Positions 1 to 5,422 of a DNA stretch of 10,741 bases are shown in pieces. Numbering within the stretch: the stretch's first letter is position 1; each line of letters begins with the position of its first letter. Source of the stretch: CAYTZH01 sp964442285 (GTDB taxonomy: Bacteria; Myxococcota_A; UBA9160; JAFDET01); assembly GCA_964442285.1 (NCBI GenBank), contig CAYTZH010000082.1:1-10741 (forward strand). Direction: 5' to 3'. Position numbers and translations under genes: made by a program. Under the pieces are notes generated by a model that worked only from the letters and a program-made list of their open reading frames with translations, made no database searches and was not told where the DNA came from.

Positions 1-434
1 TTTCGAACGCGTCTGCGACTTCGAGCTGGCCACCCTCATAGGACCGGACTTGTCGTGCCGGACTCGCGCGGGGGTGGGAAAAGTTGGGGGATGGAGAGGC
101 CCCGAATTTCTCAGGGCCCCCGAGCTGGAGGTGGGTCCTCCTTCCCTCCTCGAGCTCGCCCTCTCCACGACGACCGCCTTGTCAGAACCCCCCCAGGCCG
201 CCGAAGAGACGTTCACATCCCCATGCCCCCATTGATACCGCCGCGGATGGGGAAGCGTCAACCAAAATCACACCACATCTGGTGGTCTGGCGGCCGAGCC
301 CACACAACCACTCGTGTGGAGTGCCTTTCCGGCCACGAGGGACCGAAGGCCGGCGGGGCCTGCGGATCGCCGTCTTCGTAACTGCCTGAAAACTGGGAAT
401 TGACGCGACGCGCCAGGGCTTGGGAAGCGATGCG
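1..434. other. Non-coding or unassigned left-edge region
   Basis: No convincing gene is visible here. Several frames stay open for 60-130 codons, but their translations are Arg/Pro/Ser-rich with no recognisable motif, and the base composition is less GC-rich than the flanking genes. Small inverted repeats are present: GGAGG/CCTCC at 127-141, ACCAC/GTGGT at 272-286, CCACAC/GTGTGG at 300-319 and CCGGCC/GGCCGG at 329-353. None is followed by a T-tract. A minus-strand ATG at 37-39 opens a 13-codon frame that runs off the left edge, which is too short to judge. Confidence 0.5.
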
Positions 435-437
435 TCA
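401..437 (-). terminator. Possible terminator of the F420 reductase gene
   Basis: An inverted repeat TGACGC (401-406) / GCGTCA (432-437) includes the minus-strand stop codon. It has an inner CGC/GCG match and a CCA/TGG tip at 413-423. Reading on the minus strand, a GTTTT run follows about 10 nt after the stem. The stem is imperfect and the T-run is displaced, so this is only a candidate intrinsic terminator. Confidence 0.3.
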
Positions 438-1136
438 GGAAGGCTCGGGAAGCCCCGTGAAACGCAGCCCGACGCCCTCCGGCACCTTGTAGCGGACGTT
501 CAGGCCGATCAGGATCGCCGTCAGCGCCTCCACCGTGCGGGCGTTGGAGAGCGGGCCTCCGTCCACCGGGCGCAGGCCCGGGACCAGGTCGCAGAGCGCC
601 ATCACGTCCTGCCGGGGCGCCTTGGGTCCGGAGACCACCACGTCGCACTCCACCGGCTCCGCCAGGTGCTGGAGCCGATGGGCGGAGACGTTCTGGAATG
701 CGGAGACCACGGCGACGTCGTCGGGCGCCAGCGACGCCACCATCTCCGCGCAGGAGCCCTGCCAGACGCCCAGCATGCGCACCGGGCCGTCGCCCACCGC
801 GGTCGCCAGCGGCACGCCCATGGACACCAGGATCTGGCCCGGGCGCAGGCTCTCGCGCACGCCCTTCACCGTGCCGGCCGTGTGCTCGAAGGGCACCGAG
901 AGGATCACGATGCGGGCCCGGCGGGTGGCCTCGGCGTTCTCGTGGCCCTCGACGACACCCTCCTGCACCTGCTTGCGCACGTCCGCCACGGCCGCGGCGG
1001 CGCGCTCGGGCTTGCGCGAGCCGATCACGACCCGGCGGCCCGCGCGGGCGAAGCGCAGGGCCAGGCCCAGACCCTGATCGCCGGTGCCTCCGAGTATGGC
1101 GATGGCCTCGGGATCGACGTCGACGGGGTCGCTCAT
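435..1136 (-). CDS. npdG: NADPH-dependent F420 reductase (F420H2:NADP+ oxidoreductase)
   Basis: This 233-residue protein matches the usual Fno/NpdG length. The family transfers hydride between reduced deazaflavin cofactor F420 and NADP+ in the cytoplasm. An N-terminal Rossmann fold is visible: strand AIAILGGTG at about residues 11-19, then DQGLG, and GSRKPER at 38-44, where the Ser/Arg/Lys fit binding of the NADP 2'-phosphate. The C-terminal family signature LRPVDGGPLSNARTVEALT lies near residues 195-213. The ATG at 1136 is chosen because the Rossmann fold begins 10 residues later. There is no Shine-Dalgarno, but TAGGTT sits 8 nt upstream, suggesting a leaderless message. It diverges from the GBBH-like gene across 36 bp. 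No F420 biosynthesis gene is in the window, so F420 use by this organism is inferred from this gene alone. The broader 6-phosphogluconate-dehydrogenase-like/TrkA NAD-binding family is the only realistic alternative. Confidence 0.88.
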   Translation of the reverse strand: MSDPVDVDPEAIAILGGTGDQGLGLALRFARAGRRVVIGSRKPERAAAAVADVRKQVQEGVVEGHENAEATRRARIVILSVPFEHTAGTVKGVRESLRPGQILVSMGVPLATAVGDGPVRMLGVWQGSCAEMVASLAPDDVAVVSAFQNVSAHRLQHLAEPVECDVVVSGPKAPRQDVMALCDLVPGLRPVDGGPLSNARTVEALTAILIGLNVRYKVPEGVGLRFTGLPEPS

Positions 1137-1144
1137 GGGGGGCG

Positions 1145-1150
1145 AACCTA
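1145..1150 (-). promoter_or_regulatory. Candidate -10 box (TAGGTT) for the F420 reductase, leaderless
   Basis: On the minus strand TAGGTT ends 8 nt before the ATG. With the usual 6-8 nt from -10 to transcription start, the transcript would begin at or next to the ATG. No Shine-Dalgarno or clear -35 is seen. Confidence 0.4.
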
Positions 1151-1160
1151 GCCGCTGACC

Positions 1161-1166
1161 TATGCT
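1161..1166 (+). promoter_or_regulatory. Candidate -10 box (TATGCT) for the GBBH-like gene, leaderless
   Basis: TATGCT ends 6 nt before the ATG at 1173. No Shine-Dalgarno lies between them and no TTGACA-like -35 is visible. The same hexamer occurs at 5355-5360 before another ATG. Confidence 0.45.
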
Positions 1167-1172
1167 CCGGCC

Positions 1173-1505
1173 ATGTCCCAGGATCTCCGCCACGTGCCCC
1201 GGGATCTGCGCCAGGCGGGGCCGCGCGCCCTCTCGATCACCTGGGGCGACGGTCTCGAGACGCTCCTGCCCGTGCGGGACCTGCGCCTGGCCTGCAGCTG
1301 CGCCCGCTGCGTGGACGAGTGGTCGGGCGAGGGGCGACTCGATCCCGAGGGCGTCCCCGCGGACGTTCATCCCCTGCGCATCGAGCCCGTGGGGCGCTAC
1401 GCCATCCAGATCTTCTGGAGCGACGGCCACGACACGGGCATCTACCCCTTCCGCCGGCTGCGCGAGCTGGCCGACGGCGGGATCCCGAGGCCGCCGGGCC
1501 CGTAG
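1173..1505 (+). CDS. GBBH-like N-terminal-domain protein (DUF971 family)
   Basis: This 110-residue single-domain protein resembles the N-terminal domain of gamma-butyrobetaine hydroxylase (Pfam GBBH-like_N, formerly DUF971). The free-standing bacterial form has no established enzymatic role. It is often linked to Fe-S or Mrp/ApbC-type proteins, and in the hydroxylase the equivalent domain binds zinc. Family marks are visible: LRLACSCARCVDEW with two Cys at about residues 42-45, then PADVHPLRIEPVGRYAI and WSDGHDTGIYPFRRLREL towards the C-terminus. Length and start are typical. The ATG at 1173 has no Shine-Dalgarno but has TATGCT 6 nt upstream. The gene ends in TAG immediately before a short direct duplication. 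It shares its upstream region with the divergent F420 reductase. Family assignment is strong; function is unknown. Confidence 0.85.
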   Translation: MSQDLRHVPRDLRQAGPRALSITWGDGLETLLPVRDLRLACSCARCVDEWSGEGRLDPEGVPADVHPLRIEPVGRYAIQIFWSDGHDTGIYPFRRLRELADGGIPRPPGP

Positions 1506-1510
1506 GCGCC

Positions 1511-1555
1511 CCGGGGACACCAGGCGGCCTGGGCGCCCGGGGACACCAGGCGGCC
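1511..1555. repeat. Two-copy tandem repeat, 26-bp period
   Basis: The 19-mer ccggggacaccaggcggcc occurs at 1511-1529 and 1537-1555. The GC-rich segments just before each copy are also similar (ggcgcccc / gggcgccc), so the unit is about 26 bp. It begins directly after the stop codon of the GBBH-like gene. This looks like a recent local duplication in the spacer, of unknown purpose. Confidence 0.8.
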
Positions 1556-1750
1556 GGCGGCGGCAGCTCCGAGGGCCTCCCGACACCCCGCGACGGGATG
1601 CCGACGCTTCCGCGCGCGCGGCGCCGCTTGCCGCCCCGCGCGGCAGCGCGCGCGACCACCACTCCCGGTCGCGGCCCTGGGGCCCGCAGGTGCGCCTCGG
1701 CTGCCGCGGGCCGGCCGGGGTGGCACGAAGCCTGCTCCCGTCCCTCCGCC

Positions 1751-2047
1751 ATGCCCCAACCGATCCACGCCGACGGACCCGGTCGCCTCCGCATCGCCTT
1801 CGAGTACCGCGCTGCGCTGTTCGAGGCCGCCGGCCGGCTCCTGGAGGACCCCCTGGTGGAGAGTTGCTCGATCGACGTGCCGAACCTGGTGGTGGAGGTC
1901 GGCCTGACCTCCCGTGTCGTGCAGCAGCAGCAGCAGGCCGCCGACTGGCTCGGCCGCTTCCGGCGGAGCGCCGGGGGTCCGGGCCCCTTCGGCGGCGCGC
2001 CCGTTCCGATGGATCCCCAGGCGATGGATCCGGAGGCCGCCGACTGA
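1751..2047 (+). CDS. Small hypothetical protein with a five-Gln run
   Basis: This would encode 98 residues, and I do not recognise the family. Coding character is supported by strong G/C preference at third codon positions and a globular-looking middle: RLRIAFEYRAALFEAAGRLLE at about 12-32 (split here as one helix-like stretch) followed by alternating hydrophobics in CSIDVPNLVVEVGL. Residues 58-62 are five Gln, all CAG, and lead into QAADWLGRF. The tail is Gly/Pro-rich with two MDP(Q/E)A-like steps. There is no signal peptide or membrane segment. No Shine-Dalgarno or -10-like hexamer is seen before the ATG, and the frame is open far upstream without a better start. It lies convergent to the deacetylase gene. 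It may be a genuine small protein or a chance ORF in GC-rich DNA. Confidence 0.5.
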   Translation: MPQPIHADGPGRLRIAFEYRAALFEAAGRLLEDPLVESCSIDVPNLVVEVGLTSRVVQQQQQAADWLGRFRRSAGGPGPFGGAPVPMDPQAMDPEAAD

Positions 2048-2088
2048 GCCCGCTCCGCGCGCGGCGCGGCGGGGCGCCCCGGGCGGGC
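2048..2088. terminator. GC-rich convergent-junction hairpin region
   Basis: Between two convergent stop codons, GCCCGC (2048-2053) can pair with GCGGGC (2083-2088). A perfect palindrome GGGGCGCCCC lies at 2071-2080. There is no T-tract in either direction, so a bidirectional structural role or Rho-dependent ending is only possible. Confidence 0.25.
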
Positions 2089-2090
2089 GT

Positions 2091-2993
2091 TCAGGCCTCG
2101 CCGCGCAGCAGGTCGCGCAGCGGGCGCATGCCCAGCGTGCGGATCCCGCGCTCCTCGAGCGCGCGCCGCCCCGGGTCTCCGCCGAAGTAGGTTCGCTCGA
2201 ACTCCCGCATGTGGGCGTGCTGCGGGCACACGGCCCGGAGCTCGGCCCCGTCCCGGGCCGGGTGACAGATCAGGTAGGTGAGGCCCCGGCCGAGCGCATC
2301 GAGGCGCGCGGCGTTGTGGGCCGGCCCGCCGCCGGGCCCGAACCCGAGCGAGTTCGCGTCCACGGCGTCGAGAATGGGCAGGCCGTCCCGCTCGAACCCG
2401 GCCACCAGCTCGTTCAGCACGGTCGCGAGCTCGCCCAGCTTCTGGCGCGCGAGGATCTCCGGGTCCGGTCGCACCGCGAACACCGGAACGCGGAACTCCC
2501 GCGCCAGGCCGGCGTAGATCTCGAGGAAGGGCGGGAAGAAGCACGTGCCCATGTGGGAGTCGACGTGGGTCACGTCCACGCCCGCCGCCAGGGCGCGCTG
2601 CACCTGGGCCCGCAGCTCGATCTCCACCTCGGCGGGCTTGGCGCGGGACCAGACCTCGGCGGCGGTCCGCGGCAGGAAGCCCTCCTCGTCGAGGAGCGAC
2701 GGCACCCGCTCCGGAGGCGCGACCGGCCCCCAGCGATAGCCCTGCCACTCGCTGTTCAGGGTGAGGTGCACCCCGAGGTCCAGCGCGGGTCGGGCCCGGG
2801 CCAGGGCGGCCGCCTCGGGAAACCACGGGCAGGGCACCATCAGGCTGCCGCAGGTGGCCGGACCGTTCTCCAGGGCCTCGAAGCCGCCCTGGTTGGCGGA
2901 ATGACACATCCCGAGGTCGTCGGCGTGGATCACGGCGATCCGGTCGTCGGGGTCGAAGCCGAGGCGTTCCGCTAGAGTCGGGCCCGGAGCCAT
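2091..2993 (-). CDS. ChbG/HpnK family deacetylase (YdjC-like)
   Basis: This 300-residue protein belongs to the YdjC/ChbG/HpnK family of metal-dependent carbohydrate deacetylases, which remove N-acetyl groups from chito-oligosaccharides or act on hopanoid-linked sugars. The metal and catalytic motifs are in family order: HADDLG at residues 23-28, DLGVHLTL at 72-79 with His76, and THVDSHMG at 142-149 with His143, Asp145 and His147. There is no signal peptide, so a cytoplasmic location is likely. The ATG at 2993 has GGAGG 9 nt upstream (minus strand, 3003-3007) and TAAGAT further up (3014-3019). This start codon shares CATG with the start of the divergent TPR gene. No chitinase, sugar transporter or hopanoid gene is nearby, so the substrate cannot be named. 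Confidence 0.88.
   Translation of the reverse strand: MAPGPTLAERLGFDPDDRIAVIHADDLGMCHSANQGGFEALENGPATCGSLMVPCPWFPEAAALARARPALDLGVHLTLNSEWQGYRWGPVAPPERVPSLLDEEGFLPRTAAEVWSRAKPAEVEIELRAQVQRALAAGVDVTHVDSHMGTCFFPPFLEIYAGLAREFRVPVFAVRPDPEILARQKLGELATVLNELVAGFERDGLPILDAVDANSLGFGPGGGPAHNAARLDALGRGLTYLICHPARDGAELRAVCPQHAHMREFERTYFGGDPGRRALEERGIRTLGMRPLRDLLRGEA
2973..2978 (+). promoter_or_regulatory. Candidate -10 box (TAGAGT) for the TPR gene
   Basis: TAGAGT lies 13 nt before the ATG at 2992, inside the 5' end of the divergent deacetylase gene. Any promoter for the TPR gene must overlap that coding region, because the two start codons overlap. No -35 is evident. Confidence 0.3.
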
Positions 2994-4050
2994 GGGACGG
3001 AACCTCCGACGCCATCTTATCCCAGGCCGGCCGGCCTTCCGGCGCCGGGTCGCCCGCGGCCTGGCGGCGCTGGTGCTGGCCCTCGGCGTGCTGGCGTCGC
3101 CGGCAGGCGCCCAGGTGGAGGCCCTCCGCGAGCGGCTCGCCGCCGCCGAGCGGGACGGGGCGTCGGCCCAGGAGCGCGCCGATCTCCACTTCGTCCTCGG
3201 CCGGGTGTTGGCGTCGAGCGGGCGGCTCGAAGAGGCGGAGACCGAGCTCGAGGCGGCCCTCGCGCTGCGCGAGTCGGCGCTCGGCCGCGACGACGACGGC
3301 GTCGTGGAGATCGTGAGTGGCCTCGGGATCGTCGCGGCGGCCCGGGGCAGGACGGAGTCGGCGGAGGCCTATCTGCTCCGCGCCCTGCGCACGCGCCAGA
3401 AGAATCTCGGGTCCGAAGCGCCCGCCGTCGGCAAGACCTACACCAACCTGGCGGCACTATACACGCAGACAGGTCGATACGACGAGGCCGTGGAGATGCT
3501 GAAGCGGGCCCGCGCCATCCACGAGAAGCCCACCGCCGACGGCTCCCACGCCGACCAGCTCGTCCTGGTGCTGAAGAACGAGGTGGTGCTGCTGGAGAAG
3601 CAGGGCCGACTGAAGGAGGCGGATGCGAGCCGCGAGCGCCTCGTGGAGCTGGCGCTGGATCGCGACCCCGCCAGCCTCGACGCCGCCCGCGCCCTGACGA
3701 CCCTGGCGCGCCGGGAGCGCGAGGCCGACGACCCGGGCGGAGCGTCCCGGCTCCACGCCCAGGCCCTGGGCGTGCTCGGCCGTCGCGACCTGCCCCCGCC
3801 CACCCTGGTGGCGGAGAACCTGGCCGGCCTCGGCTGGTGCGAGTGGCAGCGGGGTCGGGCGGGCGAGGCGGAGGGCCGCTACCGCCGCGCGGTCGCCGTG
3901 CTCGAGAACACCCTCGGGCGCGACACGCCGGCGCTGCGACCGATCCTGGAGGAATACGCGTCGCTGCTGCGGGACCAGGGCCGCGACGCCGACGCCGTCA
4001 GCCTGGAGGCCCGGGCCGGGCGCCTCGCGTCGCCGGAGGGGGGTCGGTGA
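2992..4050 (+). CDS. Secreted tetratricopeptide-repeat protein
   Basis: This 352-residue protein has an N-terminal signal peptide: a basic n-region rich in Arg to about residue 22, a hydrophobic core GLAALVLALGVLA, and a likely cut after SPAGA at residue 40. Most of the remainder is TPR helices of the kinesin-light-chain type, for example LHFVLGRVLASSGRLEEAE, TYTNLAALYTQTGRYDEAVE and ENLAGLGWCEWQRGRAGEAE, with interspersed helix-A/helix-B pairs to about residue 340. TPRs are protein-binding scaffolds, and no catalytic domain is present. The ATG at 2992 is the only start that keeps a complete signal peptide, and it overlaps the divergent deacetylase start by sharing CATG. The stop overlaps the phosphatase start as GTGA. 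A periplasmic or secreted location is inferred; the partner is unknown. Confidence 0.85.
   Translation: MGRNLRRHLIPGRPAFRRRVARGLAALVLALGVLASPAGAQVEALRERLAAAERDGASAQERADLHFVLGRVLASSGRLEEAETELEAALALRESALGRDDDGVVEIVSGLGIVAAARGRTESAEAYLLRALRTRQKNLGSEAPAVGKTYTNLAALYTQTGRYDEAVEMLKRARAIHEKPTADGSHADQLVLVLKNEVVLLEKQGRLKEADASRERLVELALDRDPASLDAARALTTLARREREADDPGGASRLHAQALGVLGRRDLPPPTLVAENLAGLGWCEWQRGRAGEAEGRYRRAVAVLENTLGRDTPALRPILEEYASLLRDQGRDADAVSLEARAGRLASPEGGR
3003..3019 (-). promoter_or_regulatory. Ribosome binding site and candidate -10 of the deacetylase
   Basis: On the minus strand GGAGG (3003-3007) precedes the ATG by 9 nt, and TAAGAT (3014-3019) lies further upstream. Both are inside the first codons of the TPR gene and support the ATG at 2993 as the deacetylase start. 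Confidence 0.4.
4035..4050 (+). promoter_or_regulatory. Shine-Dalgarno and GTGA overlap fixing the phosphatase start
   Basis: GGAGG at 4035-4039 sits 7 nt before GTG at 4047-4049, and that GTG overlaps the TPR stop codon TGA (4048-4050). The arrangement is typical of translational coupling and selects the GTG start over upstream in-frame codons. Confidence 0.7.
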
Positions 4051-4823
4051 GCGGGATCGACCTGCGGGCCGCGGCGCGCACCGCGGAGCTCGCCGCCGAC
4101 CGGGCGCGTCGCGAGATCGTCGCGCGTTTCCGCCGGGTGGCCACCGAGCACAAGGCCGACGGCTCCCCGGTGACCGAGGCCGACCGCGCGGCGGAGCGCG
4201 CGATTCGGGCGCTGCTCGCCGAGGCCTGGCCCGGCTTCGCCGTGCTCGGCGAGGAGTACGGCGCGGAGGGCGATCCCGCGGCGCCCACCTGGGTCATCGA
4301 CCCCATCGACGGCACGATCGCCTTCAGCCGCGGCATCCCCCTGTACTCGACGATCCTGGCCCTGGTGGTGGAGGGCGAGCCGGTCGTGGGCCTGATCGAC
4401 CTGCCGGGGCTGGACGAGCGCTACGTGGGCTGGAAGGGGGGCGGCTGCCGCCGCAACGGTGAGGCCGTGCGCGTGTCCCAGGAGTCGGACCTGCGACGCG
4501 CGATCGTGTCCCACGGCGACGCCTACTGCTTCGCGCGCGCCGGCCAGCAGGCGGCCTGGGAGCGCATGGCCCGGGAGATCCCCTTCCTGCGCGGCTACAC
4601 CGACGCCTTCGGACACGCCCAGGTGGTGGGCGGCGGCGTCGACGCCATGATCGACCTGGACGTGAATCCGTGGGACGTGGCCGCCACCCGCGTGCTCGTG
4701 CCCGAGGCGGGCGGCCGCTGCGTGCAGACGCCGCCCGCGGGACCGGATCGGAAGCGCGGCCTGGTGTTCGGCAGCGCGGCCCTGGTGGACCGGCTCCTCG
4801 ACTACCTCGACGACCTCGGCTGA
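4047..4823 (+). CDS. Inositol monophosphatase family protein (possible histidinol-phosphatase)
   Basis: This 258-residue Mg-dependent, Li-sensitive-type sugar phosphatase fold matches the family length (about 250-280). Motifs in order are HKADGSPVTEADRAAE (35-50), GEEYG with Glu69/Glu70 (68-72), and the metal-binding loop WVIDPIDGT with Asp85 and Asp88 (82-90). The C-terminal signature VNPWDVAA contains the third metal Asp. The family hydrolyses myo-inositol-1-phosphate, histidinol-phosphate, PAP or fructose-1,6-bisphosphate. The Phe-Ser-Arg-Gly after the metal loop and the RYVGWKGGGCRRNG segment resemble HisN-type histidinol-phosphatases, but no his gene is adjacent, so the substrate is open. 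The GTG start overlaps the TPR stop and has a good ribosome site, so the two are probably one transcript. The protein has no signal peptide, so its partner is exported while this enzyme stays cytoplasmic. Confidence 0.87.
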   Translation: MSGIDLRAAARTAELAADRARREIVARFRRVATEHKADGSPVTEADRAAERAIRALLAEAWPGFAVLGEEYGAEGDPAAPTWVIDPIDGTIAFSRGIPLYSTILALVVEGEPVVGLIDLPGLDERYVGWKGGGCRRNGEAVRVSQESDLRRAIVSHGDAYCFARAGQQAAWERMAREIPFLRGYTDAFGHAQVVGGGVDAMIDLDVNPWDVAATRVLVPEAGGRCVQTPPAGPDRKRGLVFGSAALVDRLLDYLDDLG

Positions 4824-4833
4824 GCGTCCGTTT

Positions 4834-4850
4834 GCGCCGCCCGCCGGCGC
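4834..4850. terminator. Hairpin between convergent genes
   Basis: A perfect 6-bp stem GCGCCG (4834-4839) / CGGCGC (4845-4850) with a 5-nt loop lies between the phosphatase stop and the convergent lipoprotein stop. Neither strand has a T-tract after the stem. It could act as a weak bidirectional terminator or a 3'-end stabiliser. Confidence 0.35.
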
Positions 4851-5251
4851 TACTCGCGATGGACGACCATCAGGGTGCCCGTGCGGTGGGGCGGGTGCAG
4901 GTGGCAGACCATCTCGTGGATCCGGCCGCCCGCCAGCGCCGGCAGCTCTACCACGGTCTCCTCGCCGGGCATCAGCACGACCTCGACGCCCAGGTCCGGG
5001 ATCCGGAAGCCGTGGGGCGTGTCGGTGGTGTTGTAGATGCTGAGGCTGCGCCCGGTGCCCTCGCTGACGATCACGGTCGAGGGGATGAACACGTTCTTGC
5101 CGCCGATCAGCGTGGTGACCATCTGCACCTGGGTGCGGTCGTCCCGGTAGCCCTCGGGCAGCTCCACCTGGCCCTCCACCGCGCCCACGCTCACGCAGCC
5201 GGTCGCCAGGAGTGCCAGCGCCGCCACGGTCGCCGCGATCCTCGTCTCCAT
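4850..5251 (-). CDS. Cupredoxin-like lipoprotein
   Basis: From the ATG this encodes 133 residues. The N-terminus is a lipoprotein signal: a hydrophobic segment AATVAALALLATGC with lipobox Cys19, so the mature protein should be anchored to a membrane facing the periplasm. The rest is a single small beta-rich domain of the blue-copper type: a FIPSTVIVSEG strand, then NTTDTPHGFRIPDLGVEV with the first copper-ligand His80, and finally VCHLHPPHRTGTLMV with Cys116 and His119. At the position where Met is the usual axial ligand (C-x2-H-x2-M) there is His122 instead. A further His lies right after the Cys. The family carries electrons or buffers copper. ATG at 5251 is preferred over GTG at 5257 because GGGAGG lies 7 nt upstream of it. 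It is transcribed away from the acyl-CoA dehydrogenase and convergent with the phosphatase. It may bind copper with altered properties, or not bind it at all. Confidence 0.8.
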   Translation of the reverse strand: METRIAATVAALALLATGCVSVGAVEGQVELPEGYRDDRTQVQMVTTLIGGKNVFIPSTVIVSEGTGRSLSIYNTTDTPHGFRIPDLGVEVVLMPGEETVVELPALAGGRIHEMVCHLHPPHRTGTLMVVHRE

Positions 5252-5258
5252 CCCCACC

Positions 5259-5264
5259 CCTCCC
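5259..5264 (-). promoter_or_regulatory. Ribosome binding site that decides the lipoprotein start
   Basis: Minus-strand GGGAGG is 7 nt before ATG (5251) but only 1 nt before the alternative GTG (5257), so the ATG is the likely initiator. Confidence 0.65.
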
Positions 5265-5270
5265 TTCCGA

Positions 5271-5300
5271 TCCAGCCCGGTCCGGCCCGGTCCGGCCCGG
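5271..5300. repeat. Three direct 10-bp repeats in the divergent spacer
   Basis: Consecutive 10-mers tccagcccgg, tccggcccgg and tccggcccgg differ at one base. They lie between the divergent lipoprotein and acyl-CoA dehydrogenase genes. Ten-base spacing equals about one helical turn, so all copies face the same side of the DNA. They could be binding sites or simple replication slippage in GC-rich DNA. Confidence 0.75.
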
Positions 5301-5306
5301 CCCGGC

Positions 5307-5334
5307 GGCGGTCCGCCAGGCGTCTCCGCGACGC
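5307..5334. promoter_or_regulatory. Two short palindromes upstream of the acyl-CoA dehydrogenase
   Basis: GGCGG-T-CCGCC (5307-5317) and GCGTC-5nt-GACGC (5320-5334) lie just before the TATGCT box. They are possible operator half-sites or chance in GC-rich sequence. No regulator gene is adjacent. Confidence 0.2.
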
Positions 5335-5354
5335 GCCGAACCGCGACGAGGCGC

Positions 5355-5360
5355 TATGCT
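5355..5360 (+). promoter_or_regulatory. Candidate -10 box (TATGCT) for the acyl-CoA dehydrogenase
   Basis: TATGCT is followed 5 nt later by an in-frame ATG (5366) and later by the SD-preceded ATG at 5423. A transcript starting about 7 nt after the box would begin near 5366. The following 50 bp are unusually A-rich for this window. No clear -35 is seen. Confidence 0.45.
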
Positions 5361-5410
5361 ACCCCATGTTCGCGCATGAAAACTCCAACGAAATCAAAAC
5401 GTTGAATCCA

Positions 5411-5415
5411 AGAGG
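5411..5415 (+). promoter_or_regulatory. Ribosome binding site of the acyl-CoA dehydrogenase
   Basis: AGAGG lies 7 nt before the ATG at 5423. It favours this start over the in-frame ATG 19 codons upstream at 5366. Confidence 0.55.
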
Positions 5416-5422
5416 TCGACCG

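Noticed and set aside
1..39. Minus-strand gene starting at ATG 39 and running off the left edge
   Set aside because: Only 13 codons are visible and no ribosome site supports the start; other frames are equally open.
262..340. Possible 5S-rRNA-like or other structured RNA
   Set aside because: The segment ctggtggtctggcgg resembles the start of a 5S rRNA, but the conserved CCGAAC region and the closing 3' strand are absent. The inverted repeats are short and unconnected.
1237..3189. 650-codon minus-strand open frame
   Set aside because: It is Arg/Pro/Gly-rich, overlaps two well-supported genes in another frame, and contains no recognisable domain; it is a GC-rich shadow.
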